This document shows positions 10,426 to 21,849 of a stretch of 62,212 bases of DNA, one piece after another. Made by a program: the position numbers and the translations under genes. Where the stretch lies: assembly GCA_032988165.1 (NCBI GenBank), contig JANTQF010000204.1:1-62212 (forward strand). The letters run 5' to 3'. The notes under the pieces are model-generated. The model searched no databases, was not told the origin of the DNA, and saw only the letters and a program-made list of their open reading frames with translations. Positions within the stretch are counted from its first letter, which is position 1. Each line of letters begins with the position of its first letter. This stretch comes from Emmonsiellopsis sp. PD_33. Taxonomy: Eukaryota; Ascomycota; Eurotiomycetes; Onygenales; Ajellomycetaceae.

Positions 10426-11825
10426 GGAGTTTGCGGGTTTGAACCCAACCCCGGCCTACAAAAATCCTTTGGAAATATTTTTAGTAACAGCTCCCAGTAT
10501 TTCAACAACAAAAACCCCAAGAAATGCGCTTCCTTTCCTAATTGAGCCAATCTATTATTAACCCGAAGAATGGGTTGAGATTGATCCAGCGGATTTCGTT
10601 TTTATATACTCGTACAACCCTCCCAAGGTGGGCTTTTATTCTGTCCACACCACTACTCCTCCTACTAACTACTCCTAAAACTGACCCTAAAAAAATTCGA
10701 TCTAATAAATAAATCCATCAATCAATAAAAACAAAGATTGACAGGGAGCAGGTTGGCCGATTGAAGAGATCGATAGCGAGATATCCAATCCATGAAGCGA
10801 TGCGGTCAGATGGTCAGGACTACACCCAACAAAGCTGGGATAACAGTAACAATCAAGGAGATCTATGATTCAAAAATACTCTGCAGGCTTTGTTGAGTAA
10901 TGTTCCTTGCTACATGATGCTTATTAAATTGACAGTCGACGCAGGATTAGTTGGAGTGCCAGTAGTTACCCCACCCGCCGTCGAACATGGCGGGACATAT
11001 AGTCGAGCATAAAACCTTCGCCCAGCCCAACCTGACATCGCCGTCGTCGTCATGGCTTGCTAGATCTTACGAATACCCCTACTACAAGGTCGGGAACCTG
11101 CCAAGGATACTTGGGCGCCTGGTGTAGCGCTCCCGAAACAAGACGCCTGGAAGAGCGCGCGCTGGGTATCAGTATGCAGAAGCAGATAAACTGCGGGGAA
11201 GACCAATGCTCTCTGCTGTCCTATACATGCTTGTTTTATCGTCCTCGCGGTGGATTGCAGGTCGAATGGAGGCAAGGCAATTGCTCCCTTTCTTTCTTCC
11301 TGGATGTTAGTTCATTTCTCGAACAACTCTCCGACCAACCGCCGCGTGGAAAATTTCTCCTCGAATACGTATCCTATGTTCTGCCATTCCCCGGCTTCAG
11401 AGGACGATTTACTCTTTAAAATAATACGTCCCATGGACCATCAGAAGAGCAAGATATGGAGGCTAAAAATATCTGAGCCGCGTCAGTGCTGGGACTAGGG
11501 AGTAGTTAGTTTAGCTGGTGGCGGCGGTGGCCAGACTCTCATCCTGCAATTCGGCAGCATCAACGATGCCTTTTGGGATTTCTTCCGAGGTAGGGCTGCC
11601 AAAAGCTAGCGCTGTGATGGGCCTGCTTTTGCGTTGCGGGATTCGGCACCAGCAGTGAATATACCCGGGGATCCTCGGGGGGAGGGGGCAACATCTAGGA
11701 AATCCATCAGCAGGCTTAGAGAGAACGGGTTGAGTATGGAAACCCCTCACCTCTCTCTTTGTCGCATCGCCGGAAGCACGAAGGAGTCAACAATATGCTC
11801 CAGACAGCCGCAATGGTGGGATCAA

Positions 11826-12170
11826 GAATATCCAACTGGGGCAAAAAAGAAATGTCAATATTTGGTGGCCAGTGGCTCCTCGGCTTGACATCTAACAATG
11901 CACCATCTCGGAATCAACACGGTGCTTGTCATGAGTATTCTTGAATATTGTCCAGGCGGGCTGCTGCTACTAGTCCGGCCGTTCCCAGGCCATCTGTCGC
12001 GGCTGCCACCAGGCCGTATGTGGGTGGAATGTGGTATTGATTGTTGCTCGCTAGGGGGTTTGAACTCGTCTCCCCTGGGTTGGTTATAACCCTGTTGTAC
12101 TGCTGAAGTATCACAGTTAAGGGTTTCCCTGGACGTATAACCATCGGGAATATCCAACTGGGCCAAAAAA
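11826..12170. repeat. Imperfect direct repeat pair
   Basis: The word GAATATCCAACTGGG followed by G/C and CAAAAAA occurs at 11826-11848 and 12148-12170. In both copies AGTGGCTCCTC follows about 25 bases later. The spacing is 322 bp. This looks like a diverged tandem duplication or two copies of a short dispersed repeat. Confidence 0.5.
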
Positions 12171-12696
12171 AGTATTCAAGCCTCAGAGGTTAGTGGCTCC
12201 TCAGTCATATTGGCCTAGCATTTGATAGGCGGCCAGGAATATGGCAGAACTGAACTTTCTCGCGATATGGAAACAGCAGGCGGTTGGCTCAATATGATTC
12301 GGCATCTGAGAGCTAGATCATTGCCGACTTGGCGAGGCAACTGGGCCTCTGACTCTGGAATCTGACGTTCTAAGTCTTGGGAAGGGTTGTCCACGATGTG
12401 AGTGAGTTCCTGGAAGCTGAATGAATGGGCTAAATTCATATTTAACCCCATGAAAGCATTGAAAGAGTAATGGGAATAATAGGTAGCAAATATCATGTAT
12501 CATACATGTACAAATGAAAAATAAACGGTTTATCCAGGGGTAGTACTCAACAACAGTACCGCATATCGCCAAGTCGAACAGGAATATCGTACCGCATTTA
12601 GGCAAATTATTAAGTTAGTTATATCATACCGCCCGTTCTCGACCTATCGTTAACCGGACAATCATCAACAAATATTAACAACAGAAAAATATCAAC

Positions 12697-12723
12697 TCAA
12701 TCAATCAATCAATCAATCAATCA
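12697..12723. repeat. TCAA tetranucleotide microsatellite
   Basis: More than six TCAA units run directly into, and supply, the stop codon of the permease (TCA on + is TGA on -). Slippage would alter the 3' UTR only, because the repeat carries stops in the coding direction. Confidence 0.85.
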
Positions 12724-14580
12724 CTGCGCATCCATAGCCAACACAACCTCCCCCACGGGCACAGCCTTGGGCCCGACATAATCCCCCTTCCTCACAAACC
12801 ACCACAAGGCCACAAAAATCGTCAACCCCCACGTAATCAGCGAGGTATAATTCATATCCGCCGCCGTGACGGGCATCGCGAACGGGAACGAGAAAATCAC
12901 AATAAACACCATCATATACGCGCATGCAATCGCATTCACCACATACCCCACCCACCCGCGCATCACGAAGTAGCCCGGCCGTACGACCGCTGTCGACCAG
13001 CGCGCGCGCAGCAGGAAGGGCAGGATAGCGGCGATGTAGGAGAGCGAGGAGAGCTGCACGAAGGAGTTGACCAGCGCGCTGAAGGCGGTGGTTGAGCCGA
13101 CGTAGATGCAGCCGAGGATGGTGACGATGCAGCCGCAGATGACGGTGGCGTTGAAGGGGTTGTGGAATGTGGAGGAGATTTTGGAGAGCCAGGGGCTGAA
13201 GGGGGTGGCGTTGTCGCGGGATAGAGTCCATAGGGTGCGGCCGGCAGTGATGTAGCAGCCGATGCAGGTGATGAAGGTGGGCAGGAAGGCGACGATTAGG
13301 AGGCCCAGCGCGCCGCCGTTGGAGCCCGTGGCCTGCCGGTAGATTTCGGCTAGGGGGAAGGTGGAGTTGCTGGAGAGTACGAGATCGAGGTCGTTGATGG
13401 CGTAGAAGAGGGAGATCATATATGTTAGGGCGGTTACGAAGCCCATGGACATTTGCGCTAGGATAGCTTTGGGAATGTTACGGCTTGGTCTATAGTGGAG
13501 CAATTGTCAGATGGGATTCAATCTGTGAGGGATGACGACAAGGTGGATAGAGATGCAGGGACGTACTTGGGGAGTTCTTCGGCAATATGGCTGGTGACGT
13601 CTGGCGTGCCGACTGAGTATGCGCCGTTCAACATACCGGCAACAAACACGAAACCATTGCTCGAATATCCAGTCTGGTTCTCCCAGTCGCGCCACACGAA
13701 GCTGTTTGACGCATATCCCACGCCATTCACATGGGGCATGATCGCGCAAACGAGGATCGTCACGAACACTCCGGCAATGATAAAAAACATGCCTAGATTG
13801 CTGATGGAAGGGAGAGCCCGATTGGCAAACAGCACGATGCAGCAGCATAGCCATGTGCAGATGATATAGCTAACGAACGTATGCCATGCCTTTGCTTCCA
13901 GGTCTGGGTGGAAAAGCATGTACATTGAAACGGTTTGGTTTGCGAGGATGGATGACATCGAAGCTGCGCCGAAGATCCAGGCAAGGCAGTTCCAGTATCC
14001 CGCAAACCAACCAACAGGGCGGCCGTATCTGCCGGCCGTTACGGAGGCCCAGTGATAGACTGAGGGGGGTTTTGGTCAGCTTGGCGTTCTTTGATATCGG
14101 CATGGGAGATATGGACATACCTCCCGCGGCTGATGGCATTGCGGAGGCCAGTTCAGCAATCGAAGCTGCGACGAACCAATAGCATATTGCGACGGCGATG
14201 CTAGATGAATCAGACATATTAGATGACTGGCATACCGAGCATGTTGACATAAACACTCACAATTCGTAAATTACGCCAGGCGGTCCTCCGTTAAAAATGG
14301 CGATAGTCTGCCGTATGAACCCAGGTTAGAAGCCATCCAAAGCACCGCAGCCACAGTTATCCGCCATGCAACATACAATACTGCCCCCCATAGCAATCCA
14401 CGTATTTCCCGTCGTGATGCCCACGCCGCAAATGCTCATGAGACTGAAGTTGCGCTCGAGCTCCTGCTTGTGCCCGGAGGCATTGATAGCTTCATCGGAA
14501 CGGTCTGAGGGCGCGCGCCCCAGCGTATCTGTCGAGGGCGACATCTCATTCTGTTTGTCCAGCGATGGGGTGGAACCCAT
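12721..14580 (-). CDS. Choline/amine permease, APC superfamily (Hnm1-like)
   Basis: Five exons on the minus strand: 14580-14377, 14307-14261, 14200-14121, 14059-13567 and 13489-12721 (530 aa). All introns are GT-AG and 60-77 bp, and phases agree. The N-terminus is polar. Then comes the family hallmark: QELERNFSLMSICGVGITTG, NTWIAMGGSI, then FNGGPPGVIYEF and ASIAELASAMPSAAGVYHWAS. Later blocks include WNCLAWIFGAASM, GYSSNGFVFVAGMLNGAYSVG, EELPKPSRNIPKAI and CYITAGRTLWTLSRDNATPFS. About twelve hydrophobic spans are expected, as in APC transporters of the plasma membrane. Fungal relatives carry choline, ethanolamine, GABA or polyamines; the exact substrate cannot be read from sequence. The second exon is only 47 bp. 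Confidence 0.9.
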
Positions 14581-15701
14581 TGTGTCGAAGCAATCCCGCT
14601 CCAGGATTACCTGGGGGATAATGTTTGCTCACTGGCCGAATTAATGGCGTGGTTGAGGATATATCAGCGGCGTGTGTCGGGCTATTAAGTATCTGGATCG
14701 GTTAAAACGATATCGAGGACGTCAAGGTCGTAAGAAGGCAGAAACGAAGGGAAGAACTGTTAACGATAGGATAATTAAGAAGCGGGTGGAAAATCAATTG
14801 CCAGCAAGGAATGTGGTGTCAGAAGATTAATTAGTTAGGGCTATTTTTCGTCTGTGTCACCCCTCAGCCCTGATATCAAAAGCGAGACAACTATTGAAAC
14901 GACAACAAGCCCAACACCCGCGGCCGAGTCCAGACCATGAAGCAACAGAACTTATGATCGCGAACAGTCGACTGCGATCAGGGACTGCAAGGAATAGAAG
15001 AGCTGAGGGATGCGGGAAAACAGACTTGACACCAGCCCATCGCCAGCTAGCCATTTCAGGTATGCCCCTTCGGAGGAGTTACATGCATAACAAAGGCTAA
15101 CCAAGCCTATCAAGCACCACAGTATGTCCGCCGCTAACGAAAACTCCTTAGTGGGGTACATCCAAAGGCCCAAGGGGCGTCACGGCATGGCATGATGGCA
15201 CGCTGTGAGTCTCCCTCCCCATTGGCATCAGGGCCCTCACCAGGCACGTCTGCAGCTGGTTGGATGCTTTTAATTCTGGGCCATTTGTGGGGAAAACCGG
15301 ACCTCAGCCATCCTGATACCGAAGCGGATGGCGACACCGGCTTTCCAGGAACAGGCGAACGCGTGTTAATTGAGGCAAAAGATGGAACGGAACGCACGCG
15401 GAGAGACTTTACCGGCAGCCAAAAAGCCTTTTGAGTTGTTATCTTCTCCTCCGGCCCTGAAAGTTAAATAATTATGCTCCAAATAGCTTTGATCCTGGCT
15501 GGTATAATTCATTACGCTTTTGGCGGCTAAAAGGTGTCAAGGCAAAAGGAACGCGCGACGAAGCTCTCTGCCCTGCACCATCCCTGCTGGAATAGTTGAC
15601 CGGCTAACGAGCAGGCAAAAAAATCTTCAGGGGCTCCACGCTCAGTGTGGCGACAGGTACGAATGTTGTTGATTCAATTCTCTGGATTCATGGAGGGATT
15701 T
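14581..15701. other. Permease promoter and target site of the Copia element
   Basis: No gene is recognised. The left part should hold the permease promoter. The right end is the sequence into which the Copia element inserted; the flank resumes at 28554 after the target duplication. Frames at 14857-15434 have no family resemblance. Confidence 0.6.
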
Positions 15702-15991
15702 TGTGAGAAGCGGTATGGTATGCGCCCCAAGCACCTGCAGAGCAGATCCTCTATTTTTCAGTCATTCAGTTCTGCATCAATGGTCTTTTCATTGTTTCCT
15801 TCTCAATAGTGATAATAACTGATTGTCCCTATTGTTTTCTACACCTATTTTGTATGGTATCTTAGATTTTCATTATCTTGGGCAATCACATGTCAGTAGC
15901 TATAAATAGTGGTGAAATCTACTAACTTAGACAAAGAAATCAATAATCTTTCTCCTCATGAATATCTCTAACTACATTCAACCTTCTTATA
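15702..15991 (+). repeat. Copia 5' LTR
   Basis: This 290-bp terminal repeat matches 28259-28548 with roughly 26 differences by eye, all transitions. It starts TG and ends TA, where CA would be canonical. The 5-bp GATTT precedes it. The two CpG sites (15711-15712, 15723-15724) are the only ones left in the element. Confidence 0.95.
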
Positions 15992-16137
15992 GTTATGAGC
16001 CTGGACTCTTCCACAATGTGCTAGACTTCTTATTTACATTGATTATCACTATTTCTACCATCTTCACCCTATATTATAGATATTTCACTTGAATATCTGA
16101 TTCTATACAGCCTCTAACTATCTCTACTACAACAAAA

Positions 16138-17300
16138 ATGTCAACCAAAATCATCCTTAATAATATAAAAGATTGAGATGAATAGTACAAAAATGTATCA
16201 TTCATCATTTAATTTAATGATTTTAAACCCTATATGAACCTGGTTATAGATTTAGAGCCTGCTCTGGAACACTCTAAACCATACAAATAGAATGAATCTA
16301 TGAAGGTTGAGGAATAGAACCTGGTAATATGTGAGTATAGTCTGTTGAAAAAGAACTATAAGGAATATAGAGTAGTGGAGAAGGTAGTATCAATATACAT
16401 CCTTAAGTATATATCTCAAAATGTATGATAATGTCTAAGAGATAAGATAAATCCTTAGAAGATGATTTATCTACTCAAAGTAGAAAAAGCTCCTACTAAC
16501 TGCTAAAGAAAAGTTGAACTCAGTAATGACTACATCAAATTCTCTGCTGATTCAAAAAATGAGAATTCTTTTAATTGAGTGAGATGCTAATAGATAATAT
16601 AAAAGAAAATTATTAAATATAGTATAGAGAATTATAAGAGTAAATGTTCTGCTATATTTAAATTTTTTGAAGTAATCATTAAAATCAATGCTAACTAGAG
16701 TTAGATTCAGAGATCTAGCATTCTTAAACATGAAAAAGCTAGAAAAAAGCTAATCTCAGTTAATATATTAATGGAGAGATTCTATAATAAACTCTATACT
16801 ATTAGCACTGAAGAATTCTATAATCAAACATCAGCTACATTCACAATGTTTAATAAAATAAAGGTAGAAGGAAAAGATATGGAAAAACCATCAGACTCAC
16901 AGTAAAACTTAGAGGGTAATTAATCAGATTCTCAGCATTTTAAACAGATATTTTACATATATAGAGGAAAACATCTGATTGCTAAATACTTCTATCTTAA
17001 TCTAATTATATGCTTAAAAAACTTCATTTTGAATCCTGATACTGAGAAAAAGGTCAAACAAGTCCTAGAATTGAACAAAAAGATCAAGAAGATAGCAGAA
17101 AAAGCTATAATGAAGTTTAAAAAGGATAAGAAAGCTGATGAGGAATCAAATTTAAAGACCTTAATAACCTCAAAAAATGATATTAATATTACTATTACTT
17201 TTGAATTTAAATTTGCCAGAGATGTAGGTGAGGTCTTTAATAGCATATTTATAATCACTCTGGTTATTCTTAGTAATGATTTTTCTTGAACTGATAATTA
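16138..17300 (+). pseudogene. Copia gag remnant
   Basis: An ATG at 16138 opens a frame that reads like a Copia gag N-terminus but is broken by TGA, TAG and TAA within the first 10-20 codons and repeatedly after that. Lys/Asp/Glu-rich coding character persists to about 17300. The open piece at 17029-17289 belongs here. Stops at Trp-like positions point to G-to-A/C-to-T mutation rather than indels. Confidence 0.6.
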
Positions 17301-17389
17301 CCCATTTAAGAATAGCTTCATATATGATAATGGAGTAAATTAGTATGTTTATAATAATTACTAACATTTTCAGGATTTTTACATTATCA

Positions 17390-18440
17390 ATAAAAAGATG
17401 CAGGCTAGAGATACTATAGTTCTAATTCATAGCTGCAGTAATGTGTCAGTACACCTCTAAACCTCTTATGATAAAAAATTATATATACTACTTAATGTTA
17501 TTTATATGCCTATCTTCTTTATGAATATCACTGCAGCCCTAACATTTAATTAACAAAATATAGGGATAGACAAATTAAACTATAAGCTAATTAATAAGGA
17601 AGGTAATGTTTGATTTCTACTACAGTGTCACTATGAAAAATTCATTTTTAAATATAACTTCTCAGATAATACTATCTTTACTATCTAAACACTTTCTTGG
17701 CTTTTCATACTAGTAATAATAGCTCTATAATATAAATATCTTGGCCATTCTGATCTGAAAGCTCTTCAACATCTATCTAAATCCATGGCAGGGGCCTGCC
17801 TTGCTAATAGCCTAAAAACTACTAACTACATGGCTTGTGCCTTAGGAAAATCTCACCTTCAGATATCTAGGAAATTAATGAATAGAGATGATAAACCCTT
17901 TGAAGTCATTCATTTTAATCTTATCTATATATCTCTAATCTATAATAAAGACTACTATTTTACTTACATCTATAACCTTCTTACTCACACTCATCAGGCT
18001 GAGGCACTTCCTACAAAAGATCAATGCAGGCTGTTTCTTGAAAAATTTATTAATGAAGTTGAAAGACACTATAATTTAAAGGTTTTAACCCTTTATATAG
18101 ATAAAGAAATATCACTTATAAAGATCTTTCTTGAAAAAATCAGAACTTATAGTATTCACATTGAACCTTCATCTTTCTGTATGCCTGAATCTAACAGTAT
18201 AGCTGAACACTCAGGGGGTATGATAATTATCCTAGGCTATACAATTTAAATTGATGTAAATCTTTTTGAAGATCTCTAACTTAAGGTATATAAGATTACT
18301 ATTTATCTTTTTAATCAAATATCAGTTCAGCAGCTCAAATGGAAGACTCTAATATAGATTCTAGTCTTCTATCTTAATAAACTAATAGATTTTGATCTAA
18401 GCCACCTACATGCATATAAATATTAAGTATATGTCTTTAA
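17390..18440 (+). pseudogene. Copia protease and integrase remnant
   Basis: A protease-like patch (about 17395-17510; a CSNVSVHL-like segment then LLNVIYMP) is followed by a GAG-pre-integrase region (LGHSDLKALQHLSK) and a CxxxxGK segment. The integrase core is open at 17785-18249. It shows KPFEVIHFNL (the first catalytic Asp is now Asn), LYIDKE with an Asp kept, and a MPESNSIAEHS-like segment with a Glu near the third catalytic position. Later frames to about 18440 are broken. Confidence 0.8.
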
Positions 18441-19259
18441 TAAAACCATCCTGAAGCTCTGAAAACTTGCCCCACACACCAAAATTGAACATCTAGTTGA
18501 ATATATATTGAATAATATTTTCTATATCTAGCTCCTAAGAGAATAAAAGATTATAGAGACACAAAATATAATCTTCAATAAGGATTTCTTTTTTAATCCT
18601 GAAGACCTACTCAAATAGCTTTCTTTAATATCTCTAATACCAGTAGATTTACTATCATCAAATAAAGTTCTGAAAAGTATTAGATTTGATGTTCAGAAAT
18701 TTAAAAGTTCTGAAGATGAAACTGAAATCTGCACATCTTCTAATACCTTAATATCTTCCTTCAAAATGGTTGATATGACTTTAAAAATAATGCTAGAATC
18801 AAATTCTTGAGTGTTACTAACTCTAAAACTAACTTCTATACTAATATCTGGTTCCCCTAAATTTATAACATCAACTAGTGGAATCCCTTAGATAGATGAT
18901 CTAGACACTACACTTGATGATAATACTAATATAAATGATCTATTAGATTAGTTACTTAAAACTCTTCAGTCAGATATGTTATCTCTAAATGAGCTATCTA
19001 TTACTTTAACTAGGGAAATATATAGTGAAATATCTACTAATCACATAATCTCAGAACATCAGATTTAAAAAATCAACTCAGAGTGGACCAGCTATATCAC
19101 TACACTTAATTATATAAATCAGTCATCAGAATTCTACAAAATATTTACTATAGCTCATATAGATAAATCTCTATCTTACCTTCTTCATCATAATAATTTA
19201 CCTCTCCTGCTTCATAATTGGAAGGAGGCCTTACATTATAAATTTAAGAATAAATAGTT

Positions 19260-19784
19260 ATATATTACTCAGATTGAATATGAAGCTCTATAAGAAAAGA
19301 AGTGCTAAAGACACATTCTAGAATGTAAAGTAAAATGAAAACCTCTACCTCTTATGTGGGTTTTTATGTATAAATTCAATATAGATAGAATCCTTCTTAA
19401 ATTCAAGGCTCATATTATTATTTGTAGAGATCTTTGGAAAAATAAAAAAGTAGAGACTAGATCTATAACCCTTATATTAAAAGTCTTTCATCTTATTATA
19501 ACTATTATAGCTGCATTTAATCTAGAGACTTATTAATATGATGTAGTAAATACCTTTCTTAATGCTATTCTTATTAATAAGGTCTACATCAAATTATCCC
19601 CTAGTTATAAATTTTCTAAATATATGTTACTTCTCCTCAGGGCTTTATACAGCCTTCCCAAATCTCCCTTATATTAGAATGACAAATTAAAAGCAACATT
19701 ATTAAAACTTAGCCTGATATAAGTCCCTAAAGAGCCCTATCTTTTTATAGGGCTAGAACTTATAGTCTTCTTCTACATTGATAA
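19260..19784 (+). pseudogene. Copia reverse transcriptase, 5' part
   Basis: The segment MWVFMYKFNIDRILLKFKAH, then LKVFHLIITIIAAFNLETY, is the typical start of Copia RT. It runs on to FFYIDN, the catalytic Y-x-D-D box (second Asp now Asn), where the Gypsy element interrupts it. The RT continues at 27165. Several in-frame stops are present. Confidence 0.85.
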
Positions 19785-20054
19785 TGTGAGAATAAGGCTT
19801 CACAAGAAGGTTATTCAGTTGTTTGCAGCTGGGCATGAGATGTCTACATCAGGAGATATCACAGGAACAAAAGGTAAATATATGAATGATAATAGTATTC
19901 AAGCTAAGGATTTCATGGATGTGGGATCCTCACAATTTATATATCTATCTATGGTGTGTATGGTAAGGGCTCACTTATGAGCCCTAGCTCTAAGGCCAAT
20001 TTACAGGCCTCAGTCTGAGGCCTAGGGGTGAGGAGTCCATGTGAATTTCTTACA
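19785..20054 (-). repeat. Gypsy 3' LTR
   Basis: This 270-bp repeat starts TGTGAG and ends CTTACA on the + strand. Against 26895-27164 I count about 23 differences, all transitions. It contains the palindromic words GCCTCAGTCTGAGGC and GGGCTCACTTATGAGCCC. Confidence 0.95.
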
Positions 20055-20778
20055 TACCCCCCTCTCTCTAGGGTCTTCATCTGTGAAGACCAACTGAGCC
20101 TAACCCATTGCAGAGAGTCCTTCACTGCAAGGGGAATCACTGCAGTGAAACTCACTAAAAACCCTTCACAAAGACATAAAAAACCTCAGAGAGGGCAAAA
20201 AAATTCATTATCTTATAGGGAAAAGAGTCTTTCCACCCAGTCCCTTTCACCATGGGAGCTCACAAACTGCTTCTAGCTAGTTTCTGATGGTTCTTTCACC
20301 ATTGCAAGGCTCATTCCTTGTGCAGAGAATCCATTGTTAGCTTCAGGCATTCACCTGGAAGCTTCATAATAATGGGGATTTCCTCATGGAATTCCATTAT
20401 GATCTTAGTCATTCACCTGGAGCTCTCACAACAAGGCAAATTTTGTGGCCATTCTCCTTCATAGTAGTTACTAGAACAATAGAGAGTTATGGAGACCTTC
20501 CCTCTTCTTCTTAAGAGTAGGGAATCACCTGCCTCACTGCTAGCACTCAGAGCTATCCTTCTCTCTATAAGAACCCCCTTCTGCCTCTATGAATTCAACT
20601 CTTCTAAAACCATCAACTATTATAATCTTTTGTGAATGCTTCTAACATCCACAAGAGCCTCTATGTAAGCTATCTGATCCCTAAATTTCTAGTTCTAGCT
20701 GACCTTTTCTATTTATAACAGCATCACAAACTAATTTCCTTCCTTCACAAAAGTTTCTGATTCCCATGAAAACAACAA

Positions 20779-21560
20779 AATGTCATCAAACCCAGCCTGT
20801 GAAGGTCATAGCTATAGCTGTGGATGCAGCAGACATGAGCACAGCACCTCTAGATGTGATCACAGAGGGGCTGCTGCTGCTTCTAGTGCTGCTTCTGCTG
20901 CTACCTAACTCTTAACTGTCCTGCAGGTAGTTCTGTAGAATCTAGTACTCAGTTCTACTAATCCTCTCTATCCTGTAAGTTATGCCTATAACCTCTGATT
21001 CACATACATTACTAACACAGCTTGAGCTTCCAACTCAACCAGTAGTGCCTGCAAATCCCCACCAGTACAATGATCCTCCACTGACTGTCCCTATGGATAG
21101 AGATGCCTTTATGGCCCTCCCCCAATGAGACTCTAAGCTTATACATGTAGATGTGCACATCTGCAACCCCAACTAGCATGGGCAGTGGGTATCAGAGATG
21201 CCTGCAAACCCCATGAACATAAGTAATAATAACAACCAGACTTTCCTTTGTGAGCTGAGCTGAGCAGGGAAGCCAGTGCTCTATATACTAATAGTTGGGG
21301 AGATCACAACAGTTGCACAGCTAGGCTGATGCATGCAACTCTGTGAGAGCTACTTAGTCATACATTTTAGGGGGGAGCCTTCATAGCCCTGTAAAAACTG
21401 TGCACTGTCAGGAAGAATTCTGCTATGGGCAGTTTGCATTTCTAGGGGGATTAGGCAGAAGTGCAATAACTGCATCCAGCATAATCATGCAGGAGCCTGC
21501 TCCTTTGAGTATGGGCAGTTTTAGGAGTCATTATGGGGAATAGGAGGGTAGAATATGGAT
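20779..21560 (+). pseudogene. Antisense additional ORF of the Gypsy element, Cys-rich
   Basis: On the strand opposite to gag-pol, a frame starting at the ATG about 20779 reads through Cys/His/Ser-rich then Ala/Ser-rich sequence with scattered stops, mainly where Gln or Arg codons would be. Its right part, in a possibly shifted frame (21390-21520), has CKNC, then GRILLWAVC, then CNNC followed eight residues later by Cys. That looks like a zinc-binding module. It sits between pol and the 3' LTR, convergent with pol. Additional antisense ORFs are known in some fungal and plant Gypsy elements. Whether this one was ever expressed is inference. Confidence 0.45.
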
Positions 21561-21849
21561 TTCCTAATATTTTCTTTCCTTTTGTTGGCCTCTAAATTGT
21601 TCACAGCCTTTCCTTTTTTATTAGTAGAATGAGAATAAAATGATTTTATTTCCACTTCCTTAACTTACAGGCTTTTTCCTTCTAGAGAGGACTCAGGGAC
21701 CATTGCAGGCTGGGTCTGCAAGCTATAGTATGAGTATGCTACAACAACTAGAGATTCCACAGAGCCCCAGGTTTATCTGGGTTAGCAAAGTGGAAGTCCC
21801 TTCTCAGTTTCCACAGGTATCTAACCCCTGTAGATGGCTCCCAAGTGAG

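Larger units (their letters stand above)
9044..12720. other. 3.7-kb intergenic region with short repeats
   Basis: No frame here resembles a known protein, and no consistent exon chain was found. The region holds a nested palindrome at 10386-10425, an imperfect direct repeat at 11826 and 12148, and low-complexity AT stretches near 10650-10740 and 12600-12720. It may contain old transposon debris or non-coding transcripts. The permease 3' end is at the right edge. Confidence 0.5.

Noticed and set aside
10430..10460. tRNA T-arm-like GGGTTTGAACCC
   Set aside because: No acceptor, D or anticodon arm could be placed on either strand.
287..14580. A polyketide biosynthetic cluster
   Set aside because: The PKS is catalytically dead and its neighbours (SSADH, membrane protein, choline permease) are not typical tailoring genes; the transporter is Hnm1-like, not an MFS exporter.
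16000..19784. Alternative genetic code (TGA/TAG as sense) in the AT-rich block
   Set aside because: Stops occur only within the retroelements and fit transition mutation of Trp/Arg/Gln codons; host genes use the standard code.
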